Assembly: GCA_019689955.1 (NCBI GenBank)
Contig: JADGGM010000243.1
Coordinates: 1 to 5,696, forward strand
Origin: Gemmatimonadaceae bacterium
Lineage (GTDB): Bacteria; Gemmatimonadota; Gemmatimonadetes; Gemmatimonadales; Gemmatimonadaceae
Length of the DNA: 5,696 bases
Direction: 5' to 3'
Shown: piece by piece, positions 1-5,696 of the stretch
How positions within the stretch are numbered: position 1 is the first letter of the stretch
How the letters are laid out: each line of letters opens with the position of its first letter
The notes under the pieces: model-generated
The model's input: only the letters and a program-made list of their open reading frames with translations
What the model was told of the DNA's origin: nothing
Database searches by the model: none
Program-made: the position numbers and the translations under genes

Positions 1-33
1 ACCCAGCACATGCAGACCGGGCGGGCGCCCTAG
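1..33 (+). CDS. C-terminal end of an unidentified upstream gene (partial)
   Basis: In the frame starting at base 1 there are ten sense codons, reading TQHMQTGRAP, followed by a TAG stop at 31-33. All ten codons end in G or C. That matches the coding bias of the neighbouring genes and is not seen in the other two forward frames here. This suggests the tail of a plus-strand gene whose body lies left of the window. Ten codons are too few to identify a family. If real, the gene ends 67 bases before sbcD and is in the same orientation, so read-through into sbcD is possible. Confidence 0.35.
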   Translation, partial: TQHMQTGRAP

Positions 34-100
34 CGGGGAGGGGGAGACCGCTTATCCCTAAGCAGCTAGCGACGTTAGCGTCCCAGCGCTAACTTGAAGT
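34..100 (+). promoter_or_regulatory. Leader/intergenic region upstream of sbcD
   Basis: This 67-base gap is clearly richer in A+T than the genes around it, as expected for a promoter or leader. It begins with a purine tract (35-46, mostly G) that looks like a Shine-Dalgarno sequence but lies more than 50 bases from the GTG start, so it cannot serve that start directly. Two small inverted repeats follow: GCTTA/TAAGC around a TCCC loop (50-63) and GTTAGCG/CGCTAAC (74-93). A weak -10-like hexamer TAACTT (90-95) would place a transcript start at or near the GTG. No convincing -35 accompanies it. The promoter role is inferred from position and composition only. Confidence 0.35.
74..93 (+). other. 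Hairpin just upstream of the sbcD start codon
   Basis: GTTAGCG at 74-80 and CGCTAAC at 87-93 are perfectly complementary over 7 bp with a 6-base loop. A T-G wobble inside (81 with 86) can shrink the loop to four bases. The structure ends 7 bases before the GTG at 101, in the space where a ribosome binding site would normally lie. No run of T follows, so it is not a typical intrinsic terminator. It could limit ribosome access or act as an operator-like palindrome; both are inference. Confidence 0.4.
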
Positions 101-1294
101 GTGCGCCTCGTTCACCTCGCCGACCTCCACCTCGGCTACCGCCAGTACCACCGGCTCACACCGACGGGCATCAATCAGCGCGAAGCCGACGTCGCGCATG
201 CCTTTCGGCGGGCGATCGATCGCGTCATCGAGCTGAAGCCGGACCTGGTCGTGATCGCGGGCGACGTGTTCCACACCGTGCGCCCGATGAACCCCGCCAT
301 CATCGACGCGTTCTACCAGTTCTACCGGTTGCGCCAGGCGATCCCCGACCTCCCCGTCGTCATGATCGCGGGGAACCACGATCGCCCTCGTGCCAGCGAG
401 ACCGGGTGCATCCTCAAGCTCTTCTCGCGCATCGGCATCCACGTCGTCGCCGACGGGCCCAAACGGCTCGCGTTCCCGGAGCTCGACCTCGCGGTGCTCG
501 CGGTCCCCGACATGTCGGGGCCGCTCCCCGCGCTCACCCCGGAGCCCAGCGTGCGGCACAACGTCCTGCTCCTGCACGGCGAGGTCGAGGGGATACTCCC
601 CGCGCACCTGGCGAACGTGGACCGCGCCTCGGTGGAGATCCCGCAAGCCGCGCTCGGCGCCCCGGCGTGGAGCTACGTCGCGCTCGGCCACTACCACGTG
701 CACCGCGAGATCGCCGCGAACGCGTACTACGCCGGCTCCCTCGAGTACACCTCCCCCAACCCGTGGGGAGAGCTGGTCGAGGAGCGCGAGGCCGGGCTCC
801 CGGGGAAGGGGTTCATCGAGTTCGACCTCGACCGTGGCGCGCACACGTTCCACCACGTGCCGCCGAGCCGGCAGCTGATCGACCTCCCGTCGTTCAGCGC
901 GCGCGGGATGTCGGCCGCCGAGTTGAACGCCGCGATCGCCGAGCGGGTGGACGCGTGCCCCGGCGGGATCGACGACCGCGTCGTGCGCCTGGTGGTGCGC
1001 GACGTGCCGCGGCACATCGTGCGTGAGCTGGACCACAAGGCGTTGCGCGAGTACAAGCGCCGCGCGCTGCACTTCCACCTCGACACGCGCCGCCCGGAGG
1101 TCATCCGCATGTCGGCGAGCGGCGCGCCGGGGCGCCGGCCCACGCTCACCGAGACCGTCGAATCGTACCTCGCGCGCCGTCCGATCGACGCCGATCTGGA
1201 CCGGGCGGCGCTCGTGCGGCTCGGGCTCCAGTATCTCCACGACGCTGACGCCGCGGCCGAGCAGGCCGCGGCGGCGCCGCCCTCGGCCAGCTAG
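101..1294 (+). CDS. sbcD: SbcD, Mre11-type DNA exonuclease/endonuclease subunit
   Basis: The 397-residue product is the nuclease subunit of SbcCD, a cytoplasmic complex that opens DNA hairpins and trims blocked double-strand ends using Mn2+. It is close to the length of E. coli SbcD (about 400). The five metallophosphoesterase motifs are intact: D8-x-H10, GD55 (residues 54-58, GDVFH), GNHD (91-94), the His of LLHGE (H159) and GHYH (196-199). The region after about residue 260 would be the capping and SbcC-binding part, ending in an Ala/Pro-rich tail. The start is fixed: an in-frame TGA at 95-97 precedes the GTG at 101, and the family motif begins within eight residues. No Shine-Dalgarno sequence is visible. 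The TAG stop shares its last base with the GTG start of sbcC. Function is secure from the motifs and the partner gene. Confidence 0.95.
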   Translation: MRLVHLADLHLGYRQYHRLTPTGINQREADVAHAFRRAIDRVIELKPDLVVIAGDVFHTVRPMNPAIIDAFYQFYRLRQAIPDLPVVMIAGNHDRPRASETGCILKLFSRIGIHVVADGPKRLAFPELDLAVLAVPDMSGPLPALTPEPSVRHNVLLLHGEVEGILPAHLANVDRASVEIPQAALGAPAWSYVALGHYHVHREIAANAYYAGSLEYTSPNPWGELVEEREAGLPGKGFIEFDLDRGAHTFHHVPPSRQLIDLPSFSARGMSAAELNAAIAERVDACPGGIDDRVVRLVVRDVPRHIVRELDHKALREYKRRALHFHLDTRRPEVIRMSASGAPGRRPTLTETVESYLARRPIDADLDRAALVRLGLQYLHDADAAAEQAAAAPPSAS

Positions 1295-3765
1295 TGCGTC
1301 TCAACAGCATCGTCCTCACGAACTTCCGCCAGCACGCGGACACCCGGGTCGAGTTCGGCACGGGGCTCACCGGCATCATCGGCCCCAACGGCTCCGGGAA
1401 GACCACGCTGCTCGAGGCGATCGCGTGGGCGATCTATGGGAACGCCGCCGCACGCGGCACGCGCGATTCGATTCGCTACCACCGCGCCGGCCCGCGGTCG
1501 AGCGTGCGCGTGGAGCTCGACTTCACCCTGGGCGGGCACCGCTACCGCGTCGTGCGCGGGCTCACCAACGCGGAGCTGTACCTCGACGGCGCCACGACCC
1601 CGATCGCCAACTCGATCAGCAGCGTCTCGGAGCTCCTCACGCGCCGGCTCGGGATGACGCGCGAGGAGTTCTTCAACACCTACTTCACCGGGCAGAAGGA
1701 GCTGAGCGTGATGGCGGCGATGGGGCCGTCGGAGCGCGCGCAGTTCCTGTCGCACGTGCTCGGCTACGAGCGGCTCCGGGCCGCGCAGAAGATCCTCCGC
1801 GAGCGGCGCGCCGAGATCGTCGCGCAGATCGCCGGGCTCCGGCAAGGGATGCCCGACGCCGAGGTCATCGCGCGCCAGGTCGACGAAGGCGAAGCCGCAC
1901 TCGCCGCAGCGCGCGAGAGCGCGGCGGCGGCGCGCGCCGCGCAGGAGCGCGCGGCCGCCGAGGTCGCGCGGCTCCGCCCGCAGTGGGAGGCGATGCAGCG
2001 CGAGCGCGAGCAGCTCCAGGCGCTCCTCTCCGAGATGCGCGTGGCGGAAGGGGAGGAGGCCGCGCTGCGGCGCGACACCGAGCGGCTGGAGGGCGAGCTG
2101 CGCGAGATCGCCCTCGCGCGCGCCGAGCGCGAACGGCTGGAGAAGGAGCTGGCTCCGTACGCCGCGCTGCACGCCGAGTTCCAGCGGCTCGAGGTGCTCG
2201 CGCGCGAGGAAGGGCGGCGCCAGACCCTCCTCGCCACCCGCCAGGCGCTCGACGACGAGCTGACCCGGTTGCGCGAGCGCCGCACGCGCATCGAGAGCGC
2301 GCCGCGCCTGGAGGAGGAGGTGAGCGCCGCCGTCGCCCAGAAGCGCGAGGAGCTGGAGCTCGTCGACGGCCAGCTCGAGGCCCGGCGCACCGAGTGGGTG
2401 CGCGACCGGCAGGAAGCGGAGACCAAGCGCCAGGCGCTGCGCGACCAGTACGCCGAGCTGCGCCAGCAGCGCGACCGCCTCGCCGCCGCGGGGGAGGAGG
2501 GGATCTGCCCCACCTGCGCGCGCCCGCTCGCCGGCAGCCTGCGCTCCGTGCTCGAGCTCCTCGACTCGCAGATGGAGACCGTACGCGTCGACGGGAACTA
2601 CTACAAGGGGCGCGTCGAGCAGCTCCTCGAGATGCCCGACGACGTGCGCGAGCTGGACGAGAAGCGGCGCGCGCTCACGCAGGAAGTGACCGCGCTCGAG
2701 CGGCGCCTCATGAAGGTGCAGCTCGCGGTGCAGGAGCTCGCACAGCTCACGAGCGACATCGCCGCCAAGGACGAGCGGCTCGCCGCGCTCGCGCGCGAGC
2801 TCGACGCCATCCCCGCGGGGTACGACGCCGCGCGCCACGACGCCGTCCGGCGCGAGCTGGACCGGCTGATGCCGCTCGACGCCAAGGCCACCCGCCTCAG
2901 CGCGCAGATCGAGCGCGAGCCCGCGCTCGTGCGCGAGCAGGGGCAGGTGCGCGAGCACGTGGCCGCGGTCGAGCGCCGGCTCGCCGAGCTGCGCGAGCGG
3001 CGCCAGGCGATCACCGTCTCGGAGATCGACTTCCTCGCGCTCCCCGACGCGCACGAGCGCGCGAGCGAGGAGCTGCGCCGCGCCGAGCTCGCCGCCGCCG
3101 CGGCCGAGAGCGAGGTCACCGCCGCCGCCGCCGCGCTCGAAGTCGCCCAGCGCGCCGCCCGCGAGCTCGCCGAGCGGCAGCGCCTCCTCGGAGAGCTCAA
3201 CGCGCGCAAGCGGCTCCACGATGAGCTCGACCGCGCCTACACCGACCTGCGCACCGACCTCAACTTCCAGCTCCGCCCCGAGCTCTCGGAGCTCGCCAGC
3301 GCCTTCCTCTCCGACCTGACCGACGGGCGCTACAGCGAGCTGGAGCTGGACGACCAGTACAACATCGTCGTGCTCGAGGACGGCATGCCCAAGCCGGTGA
3401 TCTCCGGCGGCGAGGAGGACATGGCCAACCTCGTCCTCCGCCTCGCGATCTCGCAGATGATCGCCGAGCGCGCCGGGCAGCCCCTCTCGCTCCTCATCCT
3501 CGACGAGATCTTCGGCTCGCTCGACGAGCTGCGGCGCGCCAACGTGATCGACCTCCTGCGCCGCCTGCAGGACCGCTTCGAGCAGGTCATCCTCATCACC
3601 CACATCGAGTCGGTGCGCGACATGCTGGACCACGTCATCGCCGTGCGGTACGACGAGGAGCGCGGCACGTCCGTGGTGACACAGTCCAACGGAGCCGACT
3701 CCGAGGGTGCGGAGGGGGGACCCCCGCCGCGGAGCCTGCTCGAGGAAGCTGGAGCAGCCGACTGA
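1294..3765 (+). CDS. sbcC: SbcC, Rad50-type zinc-hook SMC-like ATPase
   Basis: This is the ATPase subunit of SbcCD, which tethers DNA and gates the SbcD nuclease. It has an ABC ATPase head split by a long antiparallel coiled coil. Visible parts in order: Walker A GPNGSGKTT (residues 30-38), a Q-loop glutamine near Q134, a charged Ala/Arg/Glu/Leu-rich coiled-coil arm (about 160-400), the zinc hook CPTC (405-408), the return arm (about 430-670), the signature SGGEE (704-708), Walker B LLILDE (733-738) with D-loop GSLD, and the switch histidine H770 in LITH. At 823 residues it is shorter than E. coli SbcC (1048), so the arms are short. Residues 796-823 form an acidic, Gly/Pro-containing tail beyond the head. 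The GTG start overlaps the sbcD stop by one base and has no ribosome site, which points to translational coupling. The TGA stop overlaps the next ATG by one base. Confidence 0.95.
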   Translation: MRLNSIVLTNFRQHADTRVEFGTGLTGIIGPNGSGKTTLLEAIAWAIYGNAAARGTRDSIRYHRAGPRSSVRVELDFTLGGHRYRVVRGLTNAELYLDGATTPIANSISSVSELLTRRLGMTREEFFNTYFTGQKELSVMAAMGPSERAQFLSHVLGYERLRAAQKILRERRAEIVAQIAGLRQGMPDAEVIARQVDEGEAALAAARESAAAARAAQERAAAEVARLRPQWEAMQREREQLQALLSEMRVAEGEEAALRRDTERLEGELREIALARAERERLEKELAPYAALHAEFQRLEVLAREEGRRQTLLATRQALDDELTRLRERRTRIESAPRLEEEVSAAVAQKREELELVDGQLEARRTEWVRDRQEAETKRQALRDQYAELRQQRDRLAAAGEEGICPTCARPLAGSLRSVLELLDSQMETVRVDGNYYKGRVEQLLEMPDDVRELDEKRRALTQEVTALERRLMKVQLAVQELAQLTSDIAAKDERLAALARELDAIPAGYDAARHDAVRRELDRLMPLDAKATRLSAQIEREPALVREQGQVREHVAAVERRLAELRERRQAITVSEIDFLALPDAHERASEELRRAELAAAAAESEVTAAAAALEVAQRAARELAERQRLLGELNARKRLHDELDRAYTDLRTDLNFQLRPELSELASAFLSDLTDGRYSELELDDQYNIVVLEDGMPKPVISGGEEDMANLVLRLAISQMIAERAGQPLSLLILDEIFGSLDELRRANVIDLLRRLQDRFEQVILITHIESVRDMLDHVIAVRYDEERGTSVVTQSNGADSEGAEGGPPPRSLLEEAGAAD
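3091..3135 (+). repeat. Two short GCC-codon runs inside sbcC
   Basis: Two runs of five alanine codons, mostly GCC, lie at 3091-3105 and 3121-3135, separated by five codons (ESEVT). They encode A600-604 and A610-614 in the return coiled-coil arm of SbcC. Alanine is compatible with a coiled coil, so they are probably ordinary codon bias plus composition rather than a functional repeat. Such tracts can change length by slippage. Confidence 0.6.
3709..3730 (+). other. Strong GC hairpin in the last codons of sbcC
   Basis: GCGG (3709-3712) pairs with CCGC (3727-3730), and GGGG (3714-3717) pairs with CCCC (3722-3725). A single A-G mismatch (3713 with 3726) separates the two stems, and the GGAC tetraloop occupies 3718-3721. 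It lies inside the coding sequence for the C-terminal tail of SbcC, 34 bases before the acetyltransferase start. There is no T-run, so it is not a standard terminator. It might slow ribosomes or polymerase and so tune expression of the downstream gene, but it could also be a by-product of high GC. Confidence 0.45.
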
Positions 3766-3767
3766 TG
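3751..3767 (+). promoter_or_regulatory. Coupled start site of the acetyltransferase gene
   Basis: The sbcC stop TGA (3763-3765) and the ATG start (3765-3767) share one base, as TGATG. A GGAG at 3751-3754 lies 10 bases before the ATG, a rather long but usable Shine-Dalgarno spacing. A second purine patch, GAGG, is at 3742-3745. This is the only one of the three plus-strand starts with a plausible ribosome binding site and the only ATG, so some independent initiation is possible besides coupling. Confidence 0.5.
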
Positions 3768-4739
3768 GCCATTGCCCGCACGTGGCGCACGAGCCAGCGT
3801 CCCGAGGGACCCTTCCAGGCCCGCGTGGAGGACATCCCGGGGCTCAATCACGTGTTCAGCGACAGCTTCACCGAGCGCTATCGCCGCGACGGGCTCGTCG
3901 GCGTGCGCGTGCCGTTCCTGAACCCCACGATCTGGCGCTACGCGATCGAGGACGCCGACGGCGGCGCGCTCCTCTGGCGCAACGAGCGCGAGGAGATTGT
4001 CGCGTTCAACATCGTCCACTGCTCGGGGCGCGAAGGGTGGATGGGCCCGCTCGCGGTGCGCCCGGAGGCGCAGGGGATCGGGGTGGGGAAGGAGATCGTG
4101 CGCGCCGGGATCGCCTGGCTCGAGGGCGCCAACGCCAGCACGATCGGCCTCGAGACGATGCCGCGTACGATGGACAACATCGGCTTCTACTCCGCGCTCG
4201 GCTTCGTCCCCGGCCGCCTCACCGTGACCGTCACGCTCGACGCCGCGCACGGCGAGCACCCGCCGATGCTCTACGGCCGCCTCAGCGCGCGCGACAAGCG
4301 CGACGTGCTCGGCGAGTGCCGCGCGCTCCTCGGCACGCTGCTCGACGGGTACGACTTCAGCCGCGAGATCACGCTCACCGACGAGCTCGGGCTCGGCGAC
4401 ACGGTGCTCTTCCGCGAGGCCGGGCGCCTCACGGGCTACGCGCTCTGCCACACCGCGCCGCTCGTCGAGGGGCGCGCGCGCGAGGAGACGCGCGTGCTCA
4501 AGCTCGTCGTCGCCCGGCAGACCGACTTCGCCGCGGCCGTCCTCGGGCTCGCCGACTTCGCCCGCCGCAACGGGACGCGCCGGGTCGCCTTCCGCGCGCA
4601 GACCGAGTACCTCGACGCGTACCGCACCCTCATCACGCTCGGCGGGCGCGTCCGCTGGACCGATCTCCGCATGACGCTCGACGCGTACCCCGAGCCCGCG
4701 GCACACGGCAGCGTGGTGTGGAGCAACTGGGAGATCTGA
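3765..4739 (+). CDS. GNAT-family N-acetyltransferase with two GNAT-like halves
   Basis: The 324-residue product is probably a soluble acyl-CoA-dependent acyltransferase of the GNAT superfamily. The N-terminal half (about 25-160) carries the acetyl-CoA pyrophosphate-binding signature: LAVRPEAQGIGVG, with Q103-x-x-G106-x-G108, followed by a helix. It also has motif B NIGFYSALGF (138-147), in which Y142 is a candidate general acid. The C-terminal half (about 200-310) has the strand/helix pattern of a second GNAT fold but no Q-x-x-G-x-G, so it is likely non-catalytic and may help dimerise or bind substrate. Two-domain GNATs with one degenerate half are known, for example mycothiol synthase MshD, where the N-terminal half is the inactive one. 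The substrate is unknown. The gene starts on the sbcC stop codon, so it is probably the third gene of the sbcDC operon. A transferred or merely adjacent housekeeping role is possible, but codon use matches its neighbours. Confidence 0.88.
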   Translation: MAIARTWRTSQRPEGPFQARVEDIPGLNHVFSDSFTERYRRDGLVGVRVPFLNPTIWRYAIEDADGGALLWRNEREEIVAFNIVHCSGREGWMGPLAVRPEAQGIGVGKEIVRAGIAWLEGANASTIGLETMPRTMDNIGFYSALGFVPGRLTVTVTLDAAHGEHPPMLYGRLSARDKRDVLGECRALLGTLLDGYDFSREITLTDELGLGDTVLFREAGRLTGYALCHTAPLVEGRAREETRVLKLVVARQTDFAAAVLGLADFARRNGTRRVAFRAQTEYLDAYRTLITLGGRVRWTDLRMTLDAYPEPAAHGSVVWSNWEI

Positions 4740-4767
4740 GCGCAGGGCCCCGCGTCGCCCGCCGCGC
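4740..4767. terminator. Possible bidirectional hairpin between convergent genes
   Basis: The two convergent stop codons are only 27 bases apart. GCGC (4740-4743) can pair with GCGC (4764-4767), and GGGC (4745-4748) with GCCC (4757-4760). The bulge is asymmetric: one base on the left, three on the right. There is no T-tract on either strand, so intrinsic termination is doubtful. The assignment rests mainly on position between tail-to-tail genes. Confidence 0.22.
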
Positions 4768-5696
4768 TACCCGAACAGCGAGCGCACCGCGTCCGTGAAC
4801 GTGATCCCGCGCAGATACGTGAGCTCCTCGGGAGCGAAGGGGGTCGGCGTGATCCCGAGCTCGTGCCAGAGCGCGGAGTCCCCGACCGTGTTGTCGACGT
4901 TCAGCAGATCGAGCAAGCCGGTGGTGACGGGAGGATGCGGGAGGAGCCGCTGCGCCAACGCGACGATCGGGTAGAGCACCGGCACCGGCACGCTGACGAG
5001 GCGCCGCCTGGCGTGCATCGTCATCAGCACGCGCTCCACCATCTGCCGGAGCGTGAGCGCGGCCGGTCCGCCGAGCGGGTACACGCGCCCCACCGACTCG
5101 CGCGCCTCGAGCACCGCGGCGACCGCGCGCGCCACGTCGCCCACCGCCACGGGCTGAAAGCGCGCGCCGCCGCCCCCGGGAACCGGGTAGATCACCGGGG
5201 AGAGCCGCACCAGCCGCGCGAGCACGTTCACGAACTCGTCCTCCGGCCCGAAGATCACCGACGGGCGCAGGACCGTCCACCGGAGCCCGCTCCCGCGCAC
5301 GCGGTCCTCGGCGATCCCCTTGCTCCGGAGGAAGCGGTACGGCGAATCGCTCGACGCCCCGTTCTGCGACATGTGCACGAGCCGGTCGACCCCCGCGCAC
5401 TGCGCGGCATCGAGGAGCGCGATCGTCGCCGCGGTGTTGACGTCCTCGTAACGCTCGCCGGGGCGCTCGATCGCGATCGCCGCGAGGTGCACGATTGCGG
5501 CCGCGCCGCGTACCGCCCCGTCGAGCGCGGCCGGATCGCGCAGGTCCCCCACGACGAGCTCGACGTCCGTCCCGGCCAGGCGGCGCTCCGCCTTGGCGCG
5601 GTGCCGCACCAACGCGCGGACCTTCCACCCGCGACGGAGCAGCTCGCGGCAGGTGTGCGTCCCCACGAACCCCGCCGCCCCCGTGACGAGCACCGG
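4767..5696 (-). CDS. NAD(P)-dependent epimerase/NDUFA9-like SDR oxidoreductase (5' partial)
   Basis: The gene reads leftward and ends at TAG (4767-4769). A GTG at 5691-5693 could be a start, but the frame stays open to the edge (CCG, Pro, at 5694-5696) and the first Rossmann strand (VLVTG) begins there with no residues before it. The true start is therefore probably a few codons outside the window. Counting that Val as residue 1, the protein shows the dinucleotide-binding TGAAGFVG (4-11), an acidic VVGDLRD (47-53), VHLAA (68-72), and a lysine K125 in YRFLRSK, the YxxxK region of SDRs. LRPSVIFGPEDEF (142-154) and a substrate-domain C-terminus follow. The Tyr expected four residues before K125 is F121. 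About 308 residues fit an atypical or extended SDR, such as the NDUFA9-like or NAD-epimerase group. Known relatives bind NAD(P)H and act on nucleotide-sugar, quinone-related or lipid substrates, and the substrate here is unknown. It converges with the sbcDC operon and is probably transcribed separately. Confidence 0.88.
   Translation of the reverse strand, partial: PVLVTGAAGFVGTHTCRELLRRGWKVRALVRHRAKAERRLAGTDVELVVGDLRDPAALDGAVRGAAAIVHLAAIAIERPGERYEDVNTAATIALLDAAQCAGVDRLVHMSQNGASSDSPYRFLRSKGIAEDRVRGSGLRWTVLRPSVIFGPEDEFVNVLARLVRLSPVIYPVPGGGGARFQPVAVGDVARAVAAVLEARESVGRVYPLGGPAALTLRQMVERVLMTMHARRRLVSVPVPVLYPIVALAQRLLPHPPVTTGLLDLLNVDNTVGDSALWHELGITPTPFAPEELTYLRGITFTDAVRSLFG

Noticed and set aside
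23..30. GGGCGCCC palindrome as a terminator of the upstream gene
   Set aside because: It lies before the stop codon, leaves no loop as a perfect palindrome, and has no following T-run.
94..1026. Plus-strand frame starting at a TTG seven bases before the sbcD start
   Set aside because: Out of frame with the phosphoesterase motifs; the product is low-complexity Arg/Pro/Ala sequence.
89..1240. Open frame of 383 codons antisense to sbcD
   Set aside because: Arg/Val/Asp-rich product with no domain signature, fully overlapping a gene with all five phosphoesterase motifs. Best explained as a shadow of high GC3.
1023..3224. Long plus-strand frame (733 codons) spanning the sbcD/sbcC joint
   Set aside because: Extremely Arg/Ala-rich translation typical of the wrong frame in GC-rich coding DNA. 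It runs through two well-supported genes.
1291..3633. Open frame of 780 codons antisense to sbcC
   Set aside because: Stop codons are rare in all frames of such GC-rich DNA. The predicted protein has no recognisable family motif and is a mirror of the codon bias of sbcC, which has complete ATPase and zinc-hook motifs.
3714..3725. Possible sequencing error or frameshift at the adjacent G and C homopolymers
   Set aside because: The frame stays intact through the site and ends at a stop that overlaps the next ATG in the same way as the sbcD/sbcC joint, so the sequence is most likely correct.
3330..4706. Open frame of 458 codons antisense to the end of sbcC and the acetyltransferase
   Set aside because: No motif, biased composition, and it overlaps two convincing genes on the other strand.
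5691..5693. GTG as the genuine start of the SDR gene
   Set aside because: It falls on the first Rossmann beta strand, whereas family members normally have a few residues before it, and the frame is open to the window edge. It was treated as internal, though not excluded.

Overview
The window is a high-GC bacterial chromosomal segment, roughly 70-75% G+C by eye, with strong G/C preference at third codon positions. Coding density is close to complete. I see no RNA genes, insertion sequences, CRISPR arrays, attachment sites or origins. The gene mix and the look of the proteins (a short SbcC, a tandem-GNAT protein, an NDUFA9-like SDR) resemble Gemmatimonadota or a similar high-GC soil lineage. 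That placement is an impression from protein style and was not tested.

Layout: bases 1-33 are probably the last ten codons of an unknown plus-strand gene. Bases 34-100 are a less GC-rich gap with two small hairpins and are the likely site of any promoter. Three plus-strand genes follow, joined by one-base stop/start overlaps: sbcD (101-1294), sbcC (1294-3765) and a GNAT-fold acetyltransferase (3765-4739). A 27-base gap (4740-4766), which can fold imperfectly, separates them from a convergent minus-strand gene (4767 to the right edge). That gene encodes an atypical/extended SDR of the NAD-dependent epimerase or NDUFA9-like type, and its true start lies outside the window.

How the genes work together: SbcD is the Mre11-type nuclease and SbcC the Rad50-type zinc-hook ATPase. 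They form the SbcCD complex, which opens hairpins and processes blocked or protein-bound DNA ends. All catalytic motifs of both proteins are present, so the complex should be functional. The acetyltransferase is physically coupled to sbcC, so it is probably co-expressed, but its substrate cannot be read from the sequence. The SDR gene faces the other way and is probably a separate transcription unit.

The core of the window is ordinary DNA-repair housekeeping. The points worth a second look are the acetyltransferase tied to sbcCD, the structured leader with no Shine-Dalgarno sequence in front of sbcD, a strong hairpin in the last codons of sbcC, and a Phe at the expected catalytic Tyr position of the SDR. 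I did not find convincing evidence of a wholly new system.
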